From positions 62,001 through 126,000 of IMG/VR virus record IMGVR_UViG_3300008267_000003: 64,000 nt of DNA. One strand, given 5' to 3'. The notes under the pieces were generated by a model. That model made no database searches. It saw only the letters and a program-made list of their open reading frames with translations, and was not told where the DNA came from. The number at the start of each line of letters is the position of its first letter. Position 1 is the first letter of the stretch. This document shows, piece after piece, positions 41,425 to 50,076 of the stretch. A program made the position numbers and the translations under genes. This DNA is from a virus.

Positions 41425-41798
41425 ATGTTTTTGAATTTGTAAATGCAATCAATTCCACCAAGCAAGACCTTCTAAGCGATCCAGCTTTGGAGAGACATTA
41501 CTCCCCATACATGGTGAATAAGGCTCTTTCATACTTCCCGGATACGATGTTGTATGCCAATGAAATGAACCGTAATTCCCACATAGACTCTAAGCTTCAG
41601 TTTCATTTTTTTCTAAATAGTATAAGACCTGCAAAGCGATTTGCAAAGTGGGTGAAGAAACAAAATGATAATGACCTTACTGCTGTCATGGAATATTATG
41701 GTTATAGTCCTGAAAAAGCCAAAAGTGCATTATCCATCCTTTCTTCAGATCAAATGATCACTATAAAACAAAAATTAGAAAAAGGTGGACAATTATGA
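41421..41798 (+). CDS. 62: Clamp loader small subunit gp62
   Basis: 125 residues, shorter than T4 gp62 (187). The core ERHYSPYMVNKALSYFPDTM, then LYANEMN, is diagnostic. It completes the gp44/62 complex. The shortened C-terminus is normal in marine relatives. It overlaps regA by 4 bases. Confidence 0.92.
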   Translation: MNVFEFVNAINSTKQDLLSDPALERHYSPYMVNKALSYFPDTMLYANEMNRNSHIDSKLQFHFFLNSIRPAKRFAKWVKKQNDNDLTAVMEYYGYSPEKAKSALSILSSDQMITIKQKLEKGGQL

Positions 41799-42190
41799 AC
41801 ATTATTGACAATCTTGTCGAGGTTGCGTTATCTTCTGAGGAAGACTTCTTAAAAATTAAAGAAACCCTGACACGTATTGGTGTTGCATCAAGAAAAGACA
41901 AGAAGCTATTTCAGTCTTGTCATATTCTGCATAAGCAAGGAAGATATTACATTGTGCATTTCAAAGAGCTATTTGCACTAGATGGTAAACCCTCCAATTT
42001 CTCAGATGATGATAAGGCCAGACGTAACACAATTATTAACCTCATTGCAGAGTGGGGTCTAGTTAAGTTAGTCAATCCTCAGAAATCAAGCAGTCCAGTG
42101 GCTCCATTCTCACAGGTAAAGGTCATCACTCACAAGGAAAAGGGTGAGTGGGAACTTGTTGCCAAATACAATATAGGTAAGAAAAAGTAA
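41795..42190 (+). CDS. regA: Translational repressor RegA
   Basis: 131 residues (T4: 122). Conserved: SEEDFLKIKETLTRIGVASR, the QSCHILHKQGRYYIVHFKEL core and the NTIINLIAEWGLVKLV helix. RegA binds ribosome sites of early mRNAs, including its own operon. Confidence 0.94.
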   Translation: MNIIDNLVEVALSSEEDFLKIKETLTRIGVASRKDKKLFQSCHILHKQGRYYIVHFKELFALDGKPSNFSDDDKARRNTIINLIAEWGLVKLVNPQKSSSPVAPFSQVKVITHKEKGEWELVAKYNIGKKK

Positions 42191-42808
42191 TTGGAATCAT
42201 CTAAAAAATGGGATTATAGATTCCTGGAGTTAGCGGAATCTGTATCCAAGTGGTCTAAGGATCCCTCAACAAAGGTAGGTAGTGTTATAGTTGACTCAAA
42301 GCGTAGAGTCATTGGTATGGGTTATAATGGATTCCCACGTGGTGTTGATGATAGTGAAGAACGGTACAATGACCGGGAAACTAAGCTACTTTTTGTCTGT
42401 CATGCAGAGCGAAATGCGCTAGACAATGCCCCGGGCAGTGTTGAGGGAGCAACACTATACGCTACTATGTTCCCCTGCAACGAATGTTGTAAAAGTATTA
42501 TCCAGAAAGGTATTACTAAAGTAGTAACATTTGTACCTAGCAGGGCAAAATATCTGTTGTACAAATATGATAACTCATATACAATGTTAAGTGAGTCTGG
42601 TGTGAAGGTTTACCAGTATGATTATGGACTTTATGAGGGGTGGAAAAATGGAAGTAATGGATCGAACAAAGCTACAGAAACTCCTGGAATCAAACGTGTG
42701 CAAAGTGTCGTTCACGAAACAGGACGGCACAGTACGGGATATGGTTTGTACACTGAAGGACTCGATTATCGTTCCACACGAAAAGAAGACAGATCGAGTG
42801 AAGACTGA
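42191..42808 (+). CDS. cd: dCMP deaminase with an extended, overlapping C-terminus
   Basis: The start is TTG 42191, one base after the regA stop; the next residues (KKWDYRFLELAESVSKWSKD) match the family start. Zinc motifs HAERNA and PCNECC are intact. Homology to known enzymes seems to end near GLYEGWK (about residue 152). A further 53 polar residues follow, encoded out of frame with the next gene over 161 bases. This tail may be real or the result of a lost stop. Confidence 0.85.
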   Translation: MESSKKWDYRFLELAESVSKWSKDPSTKVGSVIVDSKRRVIGMGYNGFPRGVDDSEERYNDRETKLLFVCHAERNALDNAPGSVEGATLYATMFPCNECCKSIIQKGITKVVTFVPSRAKYLLYKYDNSYTMLSESGVKVYQYDYGLYEGWKNGSNGSNKATETPGIKRVQSVVHETGRHSTGYGLYTEGLDYRSTRKEDRSSED

Positions 42809-42899
42809 AAATAACAACGTAATGGCGGTTTGGGATGCTGAAAAAAACGCTTGGCGTTCTTTCAAGATCGATAGTATAATATCATTCCAACCTTTGTGA
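42648..42899 (+). CDS. DUF2693-like small protein, 83 aa
   Basis: ATG 42648 follows GAGGGG. Residues 5-45 (RTKLQKLLESNVCKVSFTKQ, then DGTVRDMVCTL) are the SH3-like signature of a family shared by many T4-like phages; the C-terminus has VWDAEKNAWRSF. The function is unknown. It overlaps the tail of the dCMP deaminase frame. Confidence 0.7.
   Translation: MEVMDRTKLQKLLESNVCKVSFTKQDGTVRDMVCTLKDSIIVPHEKKTDRVKTENNNVMAVWDAEKNAWRSFKIDSIISFQPL
42850..42879 (+). promoter_or_regulatory. Possible sigma70-type promoter
   Basis: A perfect TATAAT at 42874-42879 with a weak TTGGCG 18 bases upstream, before the 73-residue gene. Confidence 0.4.
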
Positions 42900-42906
42900 G
42901 GATATC

Positions 42907-43128
42907 ATGTACCAACGTAAAGCTAATATGAAACCTGCAGCTTTGCAGGATGGTTGTAACGTATCTCTGCGCTCTCTCATTGCGTTTATTGAAGACTGTG
43001 AGAAGACCCTCAAAGCTAAGGGTCAAGAAGATGAGGCGTTCCGTTTCGAGTGTATTGCTGAGTATCTGAGAAAAGATTTTAGCCCTTCTAAGGGTTTAAC
43101 CTTCAAGTCAGGGGTGCTTGGATTATAA
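42907..43128 (+). CDS. Hypothetical protein, 73 aa
   Basis: A GAGGA site precedes the ATG. The product is helical with a basic N-terminus (CEKTLKAKGQEDEAFRFECI). Not recognised. A late promoter box overlaps its stop codon. Confidence 0.5.
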   Translation: MYQRKANMKPAALQDGCNVSLRSLIAFIEDCEKTLKAKGQEDEAFRFECIAEYLRKDFSPSKGLTFKSGVLGL

Positions 43129-43131
43129 ATA
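43124..43131 (+). promoter_or_regulatory. T4-type late promoter without a downstream gene
   Basis: Exact TATAAATA. The only thing between it and the terminator at 43188-43221 is about 50 noncoding bases. Confidence 0.6.
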
Positions 43132-43137
43132 CTAAAA

Positions 43138-43221
43138 ACATCACAGGATTATTGCATGCACTATAAACAAGTATTGCAGTAGTAAGGAAAGGCACACTAG
43201 CTTAGGCTGTGTGCCTTTTTT
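43138..43221 (+). ncRNA. Candidate late small RNA, about 85 nt
   Basis: Bounded by a late promoter and an intrinsic terminator. It contains no ORF beyond an 8-codon frame at 43156. If the promoter is real, a short terminated RNA must be made late in infection. Confidence 0.45.
43188..43221 (+). terminator. Intrinsic terminator before phoH
   Basis: AAAGGCACAC (43188-43197) pairs with GTGTGCCTTT (43209-43218), with an inner AGC/GCT pair, followed by T residues. Confidence 0.88.
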
Positions 43222-43252
43222 GTTTTCTAAACTCTAACAAGAAGGACAGCGC

Positions 43253-43996
43253 ATGAAACACAAAGCAAGAACTGCTGAAGCCTCCATCCACCAATTTCCA
43301 GATCAAACGAAAAGGAAACTCAAACTAAAAATCGATGACTTAAACGTCTTTGATGCTCTCACCAAAAACCAATCTAAATTCTTTGAACTATACAAACAAG
43401 GAGCACAAGCAATTATGCTGCATGGTGCAGCTGGTACTGGTAAAACGTTTATTGCGCTTTACAAAGCACTGGAAGAGGTTATGGATAGAAGTAACCCATA
43501 CCAGAAAGTAGTGTTGGTCAGATCTGTAGTTCCTTCCCGAGAAATTGGTCACCTACCAGGAGATGAAAAAGAAAAGACAGATGTTTATGTAGCACCTTAT
43601 AGAGCCATTTGCCAGGATCTTTTTGATACTGAGCAAGCATATGAAAGGTTGGTGGAGCAGAAGAATATTGAGTTTATGATTACTTCGTTTGTTAGAGGCA
43701 TCACTATTGATAACGCTGTCATCATAGTTGACGAATGTCAGAACATGAATTTCCAAGAGCTCAGTTCTATTATTACTAGAGTAGGAGAAAACACAAAGAT
43801 TATATTCTGTGGTGATTTCAAACAAACCGATCTATGCAAGAAGCATGATCAATCAGGCCTCAAGGATTTCGTAGAGGTAGTTAACAAAATGCCATCATTC
43901 AGAAATGTTGAATTTGGTATTGAAGATATTGTTCGCAGTTCTCTTGTAAAGGAGTTTATTGTAGCAAATTTACATATTCAATCTATAAAAAGTTGA
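43253..43996 (+). CDS. phoH: PhoH-like ATPase
   Basis: 247 residues. Walker A HGAAGTGKTFIA lies near 58-69, then VLVRSVVPSREIGHLPGDEK and the Walker B VIIVDECQNM near 159-168. PhoH is a hallmark of marine phages; its role is uncertain, with RNA or phosphate-stress functions proposed. Confidence 0.95.
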   Translation: MKHKARTAEASIHQFPDQTKRKLKLKIDDLNVFDALTKNQSKFFELYKQGAQAIMLHGAAGTGKTFIALYKALEEVMDRSNPYQKVVLVRSVVPSREIGHLPGDEKEKTDVYVAPYRAICQDLFDTEQAYERLVEQKNIEFMITSFVRGITIDNAVIIVDECQNMNFQELSSIITRVGENTKIIFCGDFKQTDLCKKHDQSGLKDFVEVVNKMPSFRNVEFGIEDIVRSSLVKEFIVANLHIQSIKS

Positions 43997-44021
43997 CTTT
44001 CTATAGGAGATAAGGTATAAA
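43993..44021 (+). promoter_or_regulatory. Sigma70-type promoter overlapping a late box
   Basis: TTGACT at 43993-43998, a 17-base spacer and TATAAA at 44016-44021. The same bases form TATAAATA (44016-44023). Confidence 0.65.
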
Positions 44022-44023
44022 TA
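44016..44023 (+). promoter_or_regulatory. T4-type late promoter before hsp20
   Basis: Exact TATAAATA, 61 bases before the Hsp20 start, sharing its bases with an early -10 element. Confidence 0.75.
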
Positions 44024-44083
44024 GGGATGCGTTGCCTTCGGGGACGCATTCTTAATTTAACCTTGCTTAATAGGAGGTCTTCA

Positions 44084-44599
44084 ATGACTAATCTAGTAGA
44101 CGCACTCGCTAACACTTTTGCTTTCGGCCCTGGCTTCAAATACGGAACAAAAGACATGGACAAATTCTTTGTTGGTTTTGATGAGCAATTCAACAAAATG
44201 GCAAAGCTACATGATGAAGTAACAAAAAACATTCCCAACTACCCTCCATACAATATCAAGAAAGTAAGCGATAGTAAGTATACTATTGAGCTTGCAGTTG
44301 CTGGTTTTGCCAAGCAAGATATTGAACTTGAGTTTGTCGATAACAAATTAATTATTACTGGCAAAGCATCAGATGATAGTGAAAATGAGCACTTCCTGTT
44401 CAAAGGAATTGCTAATAGAGCATTCACTCGTACATTTGTTCTTGACGACCAAGTCGAGATTCAAAACGCTGAGATGTTGAATGGAATGTTAAAGATTTTC
44501 CTTGAGCGTATTATTCCAGAGCATAAAAAGCCCAAGAAAATTGAAATCAATGAGAAACCTTCAAATGGGAACAAAGAGTTCTTGACGGAGGAAAAATGA
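44084..44599 (+). CDS. hsp20: Small heat-shock protein Hsp20
   Basis: ATG 44084 follows AGGAGGT; an in-frame ATG at 44027 is too close to the promoter to be likely. The 171-residue protein opens with ALANTFAFGPGFKYGTKDMD and holds an alpha-crystallin domain at about 55-145 (YTIELAVAGFAKQDIELEFV; ANRAFTRTFVL). Chaperones of this kind are core genes of T4-like cyanophages. Confidence 0.93.
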   Translation: MTNLVDALANTFAFGPGFKYGTKDMDKFFVGFDEQFNKMAKLHDEVTKNIPNYPPYNIKKVSDSKYTIELAVAGFAKQDIELEFVDNKLIITGKASDDSENEHFLFKGIANRAFTRTFVLDDQVEIQNAEMLNGMLKIFLERIIPEHKKPKKIEINEKPSNGNKEFLTEEK

Positions 44600-44772
44600 G
44601 CGAATTTATTCAGAACATTCTCGAAGTGACGAGGAAGTTTCTGTTTAATGAACCAAGCTCAGCACAATTTTCCAAAACAGAACTTCAGTACTTGAATCAA
44701 TCTGTTGACCACTGTGACCTTGAGCACAGAATGAAACAGCTTGAAAGAAAGCACACCCACCTTCGTTATTAA
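44596..44772 (+). CDS. Small DUF3563-like protein, 58 aa
   Basis: GGAGG precedes ATG 44596, which overlaps the hsp20 stop. The end reads LQYLNQSVDHCDLEHRMKQL followed by ERKHTHLRY, similar to the conserved C-terminal motif of the bacterial DUF3563 family. The function is unknown. A terminator follows at once. Confidence 0.6.
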   Translation: MSEFIQNILEVTRKFLFNEPSSAQFSKTELQYLNQSVDHCDLEHRMKQLERKHTHLRY

Positions 44773-44775
44773 CAT

Positions 44776-44799
44776 AAGGGGACGCAATGTCCCCTTTCT
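44776..44799 (+). terminator. Intrinsic terminator after hsp20 unit
   Basis: AAGGGGAC / GTCCCCTT (44776-44783 with 44789-44796), a 5-base loop and a T-rich tail. Confidence 0.85.
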
Positions 44800-44811
44800 T
44801 TAAGGAAATAT

Positions 44812-45120
44812 ATGAGCGTACGAGTAATAAGACTTGTCAATGGTGAAGAACTAATTGGTGAGCTTGAACTGGTTAAAAAAAATAATCATCACAACGATTA
44901 CAAACTCTCTAAAGTAGGTGTTGTATCATTAGTACCAACACAAACAGGAGTGGGTATTTCTTTATATCCCTTTGCACCATACTCAGATGATGATGACTTT
45001 ATTTTTCGACATGAGCATGTTGTAACATCATTTGGTCCTTCAGTAGATCTTCTAAACAATTATAATAAAATGTTTGGATCTGGTATCCAGATTGCTTCTA
45101 CAGGATCGTTGATAAAATAA
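44812..45120 (+). CDS. Sm/LSm-like small protein, second copy
   Basis: 102 residues. VRVIRLVNGEELIGELELVK is the Sm1-like strand pair, followed by a strand ending in GVVSLVPTQT and a later DFIFRHEHVVTSFGP. It resembles the N-terminal part of the protein at 17159. RNA binding is inferred only. Confidence 0.55.
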   Translation: MSVRVIRLVNGEELIGELELVKKNNHHNDYKLSKVGVVSLVPTQTGVGISLYPFAPYSDDDDFIFRHEHVVTSFGPSVDLLNNYNKMFGSGIQIASTGSLIK

Positions 45121-45137
45121 TTACCCATCTGTATAAT
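45109..45137 (+). promoter_or_regulatory. Sigma70-type promoter for the polymerase gene
   Basis: TTGATA at 45109-45114, a 17-base spacer and a perfect TATAAT at 45132-45137, 20 bases before the start of gene 43. Confidence 0.75.
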
Positions 45138-45157
45138 AATGGTTTTAGTGAGGGTAC

Positions 45158-47686
45158 ATGCGCTTCTATACAAACGTAAATGTTGTTGGTGATTCTGTCT
45201 TTGTGAGAGGATATGATGGGGATAAGCGCTTTGAGCTCAAGGCACCTTATCACCCATACATCTTTGTTAACTCAAACAAGAAAACCAATTACAAAACACT
45301 CAATGGTAAATCTGTTGAGCGGATTGAATTTGAAAGTATCAAGAACTCACGTGACTTCATTGATAATTACTCAAACGTGAGTGGGTTCGAGATACACGGC
45401 TCAAATCTCTTCACCTACCAAGCAATCTACGATCTTTACAAGGGTGAGGTAGTTTATGATGTAGATCGTATCAATGTTGTTTCACTTGATATTGAGACAT
45501 CAACCCTCAACGGTTTCCCTAACCACGAGCTTGCCGATAAAGAGGTAATTACACTATCTCTTAGGAAAAAAGGAAAGGTAATTGTACTAGGTACAAGACC
45601 CTATACTCCTAAATCAAATGACATTGTATATTGGCAATGCCGTAATGAGATTGATTTGCTTCAGAAGTTTCTTCAGATATGGAACTCTGATAAATGGAAG
45701 CCAGATGTTGTTACTGGATGGAATGTAGAGTACTTCGATATTCCATATCTCTACAGACGCATATCTAACATGCTTGGTAAGAAAGAAGCAGATAAATTAT
45801 CTCCATGGAAGATTGTTCGTGAACGTCAGGTTGGTGGAGAAGGATCGTCGAAGGTATATGATCTGATAGGTATTTCAGTTCTCGACTATCTTGCTCTGTA
45901 TAAGAAGTTTTCTTACACTCCTCAAGAATCATATAAACTGGATCATATTGCTGAGTACGAGCTTGGTGAAAAGAAACTTGACTACTCAGAATATGAGACG
46001 ATGCATGAGTTCTATGTAAACAACTTTGAGAAGTTTGTAGACTATAACATACATGACGTTGTCCTTGTTGATAAACTTGAAGAGAAGTTAAAGTTTATTG
46101 AGCAGGTATTTGCTATCTCATATGACGCCAAGGTCAATTACAACGATACATTTACCACTGTCCGTATATGGGATGTTATTATTACAAACTATCTAATGGA
46201 CAGGGGTATTGTTGTTCCTCACATTGAACGCGAAGAGCTTGATCAACGTGCTTCTGATGATAAAAGACTTGGTCCGATTGTTGGTGCGTATGTAAAAGAC
46301 CCACAGGTTGGTATGCATGAATGGGTTTGTTCATTTGACCTTAACAGTCTATACCCTCACTTGATTATGCAGTACAACATTAGTCCGGATACATTCATAG
46401 ACATGGAGGATGGTATCTCCATTGAGCGTATGCTTGATAAGGCTATTGGATCTAATCTTGAATCTAAGCTCAGAGAAAAGAACTATACAATTACACCCAA
46501 GGGTGCTCTATTTACAAAAGATAGAGTTGGCTTCTTAGCTGAGCTGATGGAGACCATGTATAATGATCGTTCTGCTTGGAAGAAGCGAATGATTGAAGCA
46601 AAGAAGAAGTATGAGCAGACACCTACTCGTGAGCTTGAAAATGAGATCGCAAGATGTAACAACATGCAGATGGCAAAGAAGATTCAGCTGAACTCTGCCT
46701 ATGGTGCTCTTGGTAATGTTTTCTTCAGATGGTATCAACGTGATCTAGCAGAAGCAATCACAACATCTGGTCAGTTGTCTATTCGTTGGATGGAAAAGAA
46801 TATCAATCAATATCTTAACAAGCTGTTTAAAACAGATAACGAAGACTATGTGATTGCTTGTGATACTGACTCTATGTACATCCGTCTTCAGCGACTAGTG
46901 GATCAAGTATTTGATAAAGATGCTGATGTGAATAAGGTTGTAAAGTTCCTTGATGATGTTTGTGAAAAGAAACTACAACCGTTCATTGACAACACCTTCA
47001 ATGACCTTGGTGAGTACATGATGGTCATGAAACAGAAGATGGTGATGAAGCGAGAGGCTATTGCTAACAAGGGTATATGGACTGGAAAGAAACACTACAT
47101 CCTCAATGTGTTTAACAATGAGGGTGTTTCATATACTCAACCAAAGTTAAAGATGCAAGGTATTGAAGCGGTTCGATCTTCTACTCCTTCTGTTTGCAGA
47201 AGGAACTTTAAGAATGCTCTTGATGTGATTATGAATCATGATGAGAAAGCCATTCATAAGTTTGTTAGTGACTTTAAACATGAGTATATGCTTTTACCTT
47301 TTGAAGATATTGCTTTCCCACGTTCAGTTAAGGACCTTAACAAGTACAAAGACAGCGCATCGATCTATAGGAAATCAACTCCTATTCACGTCAAGGGATC
47401 GTTGATATACAATAGCCTTCTTAAAGAAAAGAAACTTGAAACTAAATATCAAACCATTAAAGATGGTGATAAGATCAAGTTCATATATCTAAAAGCACCG
47501 AACCCAGCAAGAGACACTGTTATATCTTGCCCAAGCACTTTACCAAAAGAGTTTAGTATAGAACCTTACATTGATTATGATCTTCAGTTTGAGAAATCAT
47601 TCCTCGATCCAATCAAAGGTATATTAGATGCTATTGGATGGCATATAACAGAACGTAGAGCAACCCTAGAACAATTCTTCGAATAG
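45158..47686 (+). CDS. 43: DNA polymerase gp43 (family B)
   Basis: 842 residues (T4: 898). The exonuclease motif SLDIETST lies near 110, polymerase motif A FDLNSLYPHLI near 390, motif B KIQLNSAYGALGN near 507 and motif C CDTDSMYI near 568. A C-terminal clamp-binding end (LEQFFE) is visible. The gene is intact, with no intron or intein. Confidence 0.97.
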   Translation: MRFYTNVNVVGDSVFVRGYDGDKRFELKAPYHPYIFVNSNKKTNYKTLNGKSVERIEFESIKNSRDFIDNYSNVSGFEIHGSNLFTYQAIYDLYKGEVVYDVDRINVVSLDIETSTLNGFPNHELADKEVITLSLRKKGKVIVLGTRPYTPKSNDIVYWQCRNEIDLLQKFLQIWNSDKWKPDVVTGWNVEYFDIPYLYRRISNMLGKKEADKLSPWKIVRERQVGGEGSSKVYDLIGISVLDYLALYKKFSYTPQESYKLDHIAEYELGEKKLDYSEYETMHEFYVNNFEKFVDYNIHDVVLVDKLEEKLKFIEQVFAISYDAKVNYNDTFTTVRIWDVIITNYLMDRGIVVPHIEREELDQRASDDKRLGPIVGAYVKDPQVGMHEWVCSFDLNSLYPHLIMQYNISPDTFIDMEDGISIERMLDKAIGSNLESKLREKNYTITPKGALFTKDRVGFLAELMETMYNDRSAWKKRMIEAKKKYEQTPTRELENEIARCNNMQMAKKIQLNSAYGALGNVFFRWYQRDLAEAITTSGQLSIRWMEKNINQYLNKLFKTDNEDYVIACDTDSMYIRLQRLVDQVFDKDADVNKVVKFLDDVCEKKLQPFIDNTFNDLGEYMMVMKQKMVMKREAIANKGIWTGKKHYILNVFNNEGVSYTQPKLKMQGIEAVRSSTPSVCRRNFKNALDVIMNHDEKAIHKFVSDFKHEYMLLPFEDIAFPRSVKDLNKYKDSASIYRKSTPIHVKGSLIYNSLLKEKKLETKYQTIKDGDKIKFIYLKAPNPARDTVISCPSTLPKEFSIEPYIDYDLQFEKSFLDPIKGILDAIGWHITERRATLEQFFE

Positions 47687-47693
47687 GAAAACA

Positions 47694-47996
47694 ATGGCTA
47701 AGATTACTATAGACTTAGACGACGCGTACACTGACTTTGGATTTTCAGCTGTAAGTGAAGATGAACTCAAATCAATGGAGCGTCAGCTTCAACAGCAAGT
47801 CCAACAAAAAGAACAAGAGTTATCGTTGACTTCCAAAGAATATAAAGATAAACTGGAAACTCTTTATAAACTAATTATGCCACTGCTACTCAATCTTGCT
47901 AAAGATGATGATAAAGAATACATCTACTGGCCAGAAAGAACCAAGAAAATGAAAGCATTCATTGATAAGGTGGATAAACTAGTAAACAATGATTAA
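47694..47996 (+). CDS. Conserved T4-like marine phage protein, 100 aa
   Basis: An acidic, Gln-rich helical protein (SMERQLQQQVQQKEQELSLT) with a C-terminal YIYWPERTKKMKAFIDKVDK motif that recurs next to polymerase or UvsX genes in related phages. The function is unknown. Confidence 0.6.
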   Translation: MAKITIDLDDAYTDFGFSAVSEDELKSMERQLQQQVQQKEQELSLTSKEYKDKLETLYKLIMPLLLNLAKDDDKEYIYWPERTKKMKAFIDKVDKLVNND

Positions 47997-48891
47997 CTAT
48001 CTTGCTTTAGTTGTTGCTGTAGGTCTCTCTTCTGTAGCAGCTTACTTTTCTATACTTGGACTCACTGCAATCTTTGCAGCTTCATATTGGCCTGTTATTA
48101 TTATGGGATCAATGCTCGAGGCTGCTAAGGTTGTTGCTGCTTCATGGGCATTTCGTAATTGGAATGTAGCTCCTGCGTTCATCAGATACTATCTCGTAGC
48201 GGCTGTTGCTATTCTAATGATGATCACATCAATGGGTACGTTTGGGTATCTTTCCAAAGCTCATATTGAACAAACCTCATCTGTTGGTGATATTGCGGCT
48301 CAGGTTGCAGTGTATGATGAAAGGATCAAGAATCTAAATGAAAACATCGAGGCTAACCGTAAACTTCTTAAACAGTTTGACGAGGCAGTTGACCAGGTCA
48401 TGTCACGCTCGACGGATTCTAAGGGGGCGGAACGCTCGCTCCAAATTAGAAAATCACAACAGAAAGAGCGTAGCCGCCTCATGGAAGAAATTTCTACTCT
48501 ACAAAAAGAGGTTGGGAGGCTTAGTGCTGAGAGATCCCCACTGGTTTCGCAAGTCAAAAAAGTCGAGAAAGAGGTCGGTCCAATCAAGTACATCGCAGAA
48601 CTTTTTATTGATAGGGCTGATGATTCGTTTTTGGAGAAGACGGTCCGCTGGGTTATTATAATGATTGTGACTGTATTTGATCCTCTGGCTGTGCTGTTGC
48701 TTATTGCAGCCAATATGGGTATAATACGACAAGGTAGGATTAGTAAGATGAACAACACACGGGCTGCAAATATAGAAGTGAATAGAGATCTTGCTGCTGA
48801 GAGAAGGTTCAAAAAGCTACAAGAGCTAACTGGCAAGGCAAGCCGCAGTAAAGTTACTATTGACAAAAACAAGATAAGGAAGATGACATGA
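47989..48891 (+). CDS. Membrane protein with a long periplasmic or cytoplasmic coiled coil
   Basis: 300 residues. Three membrane segments lie in the first 95 residues, a coiled coil runs at about 100-200 (VYDERIKNLNENIEANRKLL), and another membrane helix lies near 225-250 (WVIIMIVTVFDPLAVLLLIA) with a basic tail. Such proteins sit just before uvsX in marine T4-like phages. A membrane anchor for replication is possible but unproven. Confidence 0.65.
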   Translation: MINYLALVVAVGLSSVAAYFSILGLTAIFAASYWPVIIMGSMLEAAKVVAASWAFRNWNVAPAFIRYYLVAAVAILMMITSMGTFGYLSKAHIEQTSSVGDIAAQVAVYDERIKNLNENIEANRKLLKQFDEAVDQVMSRSTDSKGAERSLQIRKSQQKERSRLMEEISTLQKEVGRLSAERSPLVSQVKKVEKEVGPIKYIAELFIDRADDSFLEKTVRWVIIMIVTVFDPLAVLLLIAANMGIIRQGRISKMNNTRAANIEVNRDLAAERRFKKLQELTGKASRSKVTIDKNKIRKMT

Positions 48892-49943
48892 GTTTTTTAA
48901 AGAGTTTGATTAAGGAGATTGGTGATGAGGACACTTATTTGGCCAGTGACGGCGGTGGTAGTGCTGAGTATTCTGGTTGTATTGATACTGGCAGCTATAT
49001 TCTCAACGCTCTTCTCTCTGGCAGCATCTATGGCGGCGTACCTGATAATAAAATTACTGCATTTGCAGGAGAGTCCGCTACTGGTAAAACTTTCTTCGTA
49101 CTTGGTATCGTTAGAGCCTTCCTTGACAAGAACCCAAACGCAGCAGTCGTCTACTACGATACAGAAGCAGCCGTCACCAAAGCAATGATGGAATCTCGTG
49201 GCATTGATACAACACGTGTTATCATTGCTGAGCCAGATACAATTCAAAAATTTAAAACTCATGCTTTAAAGTTGATTGAGGCCTATGAGAAGCAGCCAGA
49301 AGATACACGTCCTAAGATGATGTTCGTGTTAGATAGTCTAGGATTGTTGTCAACATCAAAAGAGATGGAAGATTCTCTTGATGGTAAAGATGTAAGGGAC
49401 ATGACAAAGTCGCAAGTTATCAAAGCTGCTTTTAGAGTACTGACATTGAAGTTGGCAAAGGTCAAAGTACCTATGCTTGTTACTAACCACGTGTATGAGG
49501 TGATTGGATCGTATGTACCAACAAAAGAACTCGGAGGCGGAACAGGTCTCAAGTATGCTGCCAGCACTATTGCAATGCTCTCTAAAAAGAAAGAGAAGGA
49601 TGGCGATGGAGACATCATTGGTAACCAAATCAAAATCAAAACATACAAGTCGAGACTCTCAAAAGAGAACCAAGACGCAACTGTGCTACTTACTTACGAC
49701 AAGGGCCTAGATAGATACTTTGGTTTACTAGACCTTGCTGAAGAAGCTGGTGTAATTAAAAAAGTATCAACACGGTATGAGTTGCCAGATGGGCGTAAAG
49801 TATTTGGTAAAGAGATTAACAATAATCCAGAACAATACTTTACAGAAGAGATTTTGCAACAGCTAGAGAACTACGCAAAAGGAAAGTATAGTTATGGATC
49901 CCAAGTCGGAACATTACAAGATAACCTTCAAGAATCAGAGTGA
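48888..49943 (+). CDS. uvsX: RecA-like recombinase UvsX
   Basis: 351 residues (T4: 391). Walker A GESATGKTFF lies near 60-69, Walker B MMFVLDSLG near 144-152, and an L2-like loop (LGGGTGLKYAASTIAML) near 218-234. It drives strand invasion with UvsY and gp32. Confidence 0.95.
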   Translation: MSFLKSLIKEIGDEDTYLASDGGGSAEYSGCIDTGSYILNALLSGSIYGGVPDNKITAFAGESATGKTFFVLGIVRAFLDKNPNAAVVYYDTEAAVTKAMMESRGIDTTRVIIAEPDTIQKFKTHALKLIEAYEKQPEDTRPKMMFVLDSLGLLSTSKEMEDSLDGKDVRDMTKSQVIKAAFRVLTLKLAKVKVPMLVTNHVYEVIGSYVPTKELGGGTGLKYAASTIAMLSKKKEKDGDGDIIGNQIKIKTYKSRLSKENQDATVLLTYDKGLDRYFGLLDLAEEAGVIKKVSTRYELPDGRKVFGKEINNNPEQYFTEEILQQLENYAKGKYSYGSQVGTLQDNLQESE

Positions 49944-50076
49944 CCAGATAGGCTTCAAGTTCTTTTTTAATGACAGAGACATACTGGACTTTCTTAAGAC
50001 GAGACCTAATGGTGCACTAATACTCAAATTGGAGCAATATGATAGAGAAACTGATACTTTCCAACTTATTAAGTAA
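49894..50076 (+). CDS. Small protein bridging uvsX and gene 41, 60 aa
   Basis: It overlaps the end of uvsX by 50 bases and the start of gene 41 by 38 bases, filling the gap between them. The product (EHYKITFKNQSDQIGFKFFF followed by NDRD) is a plausible compact fold. The function is unknown. Confidence 0.5.
   Translation: MDPKSEHYKITFKNQSDQIGFKFFFNDRDILDFLKTRPNGALILKLEQYDRETDTFQLIK

Noticed and set aside
45158-47686. An intein or split in DNA polymerase
   Set aside because: The motifs run in order without an inserted block, and the length is slightly below that of T4.
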